Assembly: GCA_934047225.1 (NCBI GenBank)
Contig: OW203992.1
Coordinates: 4,081,501-4,145,500 of the forward strand
DNA length: 64,000 nucleotides
Reading direction: 5' to 3'
Source of the DNA: Ypsolopha sequella
Lineage: Eukaryota > Arthropoda > Insecta > Lepidoptera > Ypsolophidae
Shown in pieces: positions 38,901-41,900 of the stretch. The translations under genes were made by a program, and so were the position numbers. Every line of letters begins with the position of its first letter. Position 1 is the first letter of the stretch. Under the pieces are notes generated by a model. The model was not told where the DNA came from and made no database searches. It was given only the letters and a program-made list of their open reading frames with translations.

Positions 38901-41900
38901 TGCTATGGCATCTATGTTGTTGCAATTTACTTTTAGGGTTCCATACCCGTATTGTGTAGGGGAACGGAACCCTTTATGCGCGAGTCGGATTCGCAAACTA
39001 CCGTTTTTTTAGTGACTTAATTACGAAATGTTGTTATTTTCTTCTTAAATAGACTAATATTGTGAATGTGTGGAACATTATAAACCACCCTTTTTAGGGT
39101 GCCTTACCCAAGGAACAGATTATTATAACAAAGGCTCTATCTTTAGAACGGTAATACAACATACAACTAAAAGTTTAAACTTTGGGCAGTCTGTAGTAAA
39201 TACTTTAAAGTAAAATACCTAATGAAAATTTGGGTTCCGTACTAAAAAGGTACCGAATTGTTTGTCAGGCGCTACCGTGTTATCGCTTTGTTTTTTGTCG
39301 CCATGGCATCTTTATTGTTGTTATTTACTTTTAAGGTTCCGTAACCGTATTGTGTAGGGGTACGGAACTCTTTATGCACGAGTCAGATTCGCACTTTACC
39401 GGTTTTATTTTTTAGTTTTCGACGTAGAATTTTTTGTTTTAGGCGTCTTTAATGCAAAGCAGCATACCACAAACGTCATCTAGTGTCATACAAATTTATA
39501 GATGCAGCTGGAAACATACATTTTGTGTAGACTTTGTATGGAAATATTAAATTACCAACCGCAAATAACATATTTATATTTTTTTGTTGCAATGTACACT
39601 TAACACTAACCGCATGCAAAATTTCAAGTTTGTAGGCCTGCTAGAACACCTTTAGACTTTTGATGATGTGTCAGTCAGTCAGTGACAAAATAAGGGAACT
39701 TTGACTTGAGATATTTCGTAATCGAATATAGGTACAAAGTTGTAATTTGGGGTCAGATATAGGATCAGTAAGTACTCTTGGTTCCTGAAATTTCAGACTT
39801 CTAGCTTCACCCACAACGAAGATACAGGGGGGTTGAAAGTGCCGTGAGTTGCTTCGAGAAAAGGATGGTACGGCCGTTCCGCGTTTTTTCTGCGAGACTT
39901 TGCGGGGGCACTACCGTGCCCCCAGATATTATTTAATTGAGAAGGAGTGAGAGCGCTTTTAATGTTTGTTTCTGAAAAGAAATGTCATTTGTTTCCTGTA
40001 GACCACGCGGGCGAAGCCGCGGGCAGAAGCTAGTCATACATATAATAAAAGAGTAGAACCCGGTGTGTCATTGAAGAAAATTAATAGAAAGATGGAGACT
40101 AAAGCAGGGAAATAGAACACAAATAGAAAGATGGAGACTAAAGCAGGGAAATAGAACACAAATCAGCGATTTTTAGAATTCTTTTCTGTCTGTCTGTCTG
40201 TTTGTTCGCGGGCATTTCTGAAACAACCGAACGGATTTTATGTAGTTTTCATTGTAGACAGAGCTTAATTTCGATTAGAATGTAAGCTTTGTTTCATTAA
40301 AATCGGATGTCGAAAAAAAAGTTATCGTCATTTATATAGAAGATGACATAGCAAATAATAATTCCTGGCGATGAAGGCCACGTACGATTGTATGAAAGAA
40401 AAACACAAGAAAACTTTGGTTAAAATTATGTAGCGTATAAAATTTTAGTTCATAAAGTGAGACATGTATTATAAAGAAAGAAGGAAGAGAGATCACTTTT
40501 CGATAACTTATTATCCAACTTAAAAACTAGGGTACTTATTATTGCAGGATTCCCAAAGGACTACACTGTGTGGATCATCTCCCACGCGGACGAAGTCGCG
40601 GGCAACAGCTAGTTGTAGTATATGGGAGTCCATCCATCCATCAGCCCGTATTCGTCCACTGCTGGACATAGGCCTCCCCAATATTACGCCACTCTTGGCG
40701 GTCCTCAGTCATCCTCATCCAGCCACCAACTGCAACGTCCTTCAGATCGTCAGTCCAGCGGGCACGAGGGCGGCCTACGCTGCGCTTTGCTGAAGGGGTC
40801 TCCATTCCAATGCCTCACGGCCCCAACGGTTATCACGTCGGCGACAAATATGGCCAGTCTACTGCCACTTCAAATTACTGATTCGGCAGGCTATGTTCGT
40901 TTCGGATTTTATCCATCAAAGATATCCCAAACATAGCCCGCTCCATAGCTCGTTGAGCGTCCTTAAATCGGCAGATCAAGCCTTTGGTAAGAAGATAGAA
41001 AGAAAGTTAAGTAGATAGAAAAATATATAAGTTAAAGTTATATATTTTCACATGAAAGTCTTGCATTTCCCACAGGTCAGAGGATCAAGGACCACTGTGG
41101 CAGCGAATGTAACAACGTACGCAGAATACGGCTAAAAATATTTTTCATCTACGTGGTCGGTACCTTTTATACTATAGCCTAGTTCTATATTATTCTAATA
41201 TATTCTTTATATATTCTAAAAATCCATATCTTCCATATTATAGCCTTTCTATTTAGAAATTTTATTTAATAGAATAGAATAATTATTTCATAAGAAAATT
41301 TTACAATAAAAATAAAATAAAAAACTATGAATATAATAATTTTGGGAAGGTGGTGTAGTTATTTCCGCATCTGCCCCCCCCCCCCCCCCCGTTGGATGTT
41401 TCCCAGCAATGACTTAAAGTACATATGTGCAGTCCAGTCTACTTGCAATCATATTCAGGATGCTATAGGTGCCACCCCGCACCCTGCGCAACAGGAAAGC
41501 GCACCTTTTGCGCATTGTTGCATAGAAACAATCTACTAGCGCCTCCACCAATAACCGAATGCGCTGCATAATGTTGCAATTCATAATAATACATAGAAAA
41601 AAAAAGTTGGTATGAAAATGTTCACTCTAGTTTAGGCAGTGCCTACCCTGGCGTCATACAAACTTTCTTTTTTTAAAAGTTTTGTTTTACTTTTTTTATT
41701 GTCAAACTTGACCTGGTTGCTTTTCCGGAAAAAAGTTCTGTGCACGCCACTGACATATCTAGGCTGATATGACGAAACAAAAGGGGTACGAAACCTTAAG
41801 GGGCTCCACAATGCTAAACATCTGTTTTGTATTGGATTCAGTTTGGTCAATGTAAACCTTGAAAATTTGAAAAAAATATGGCATGTTTTTTGACTCAAGA

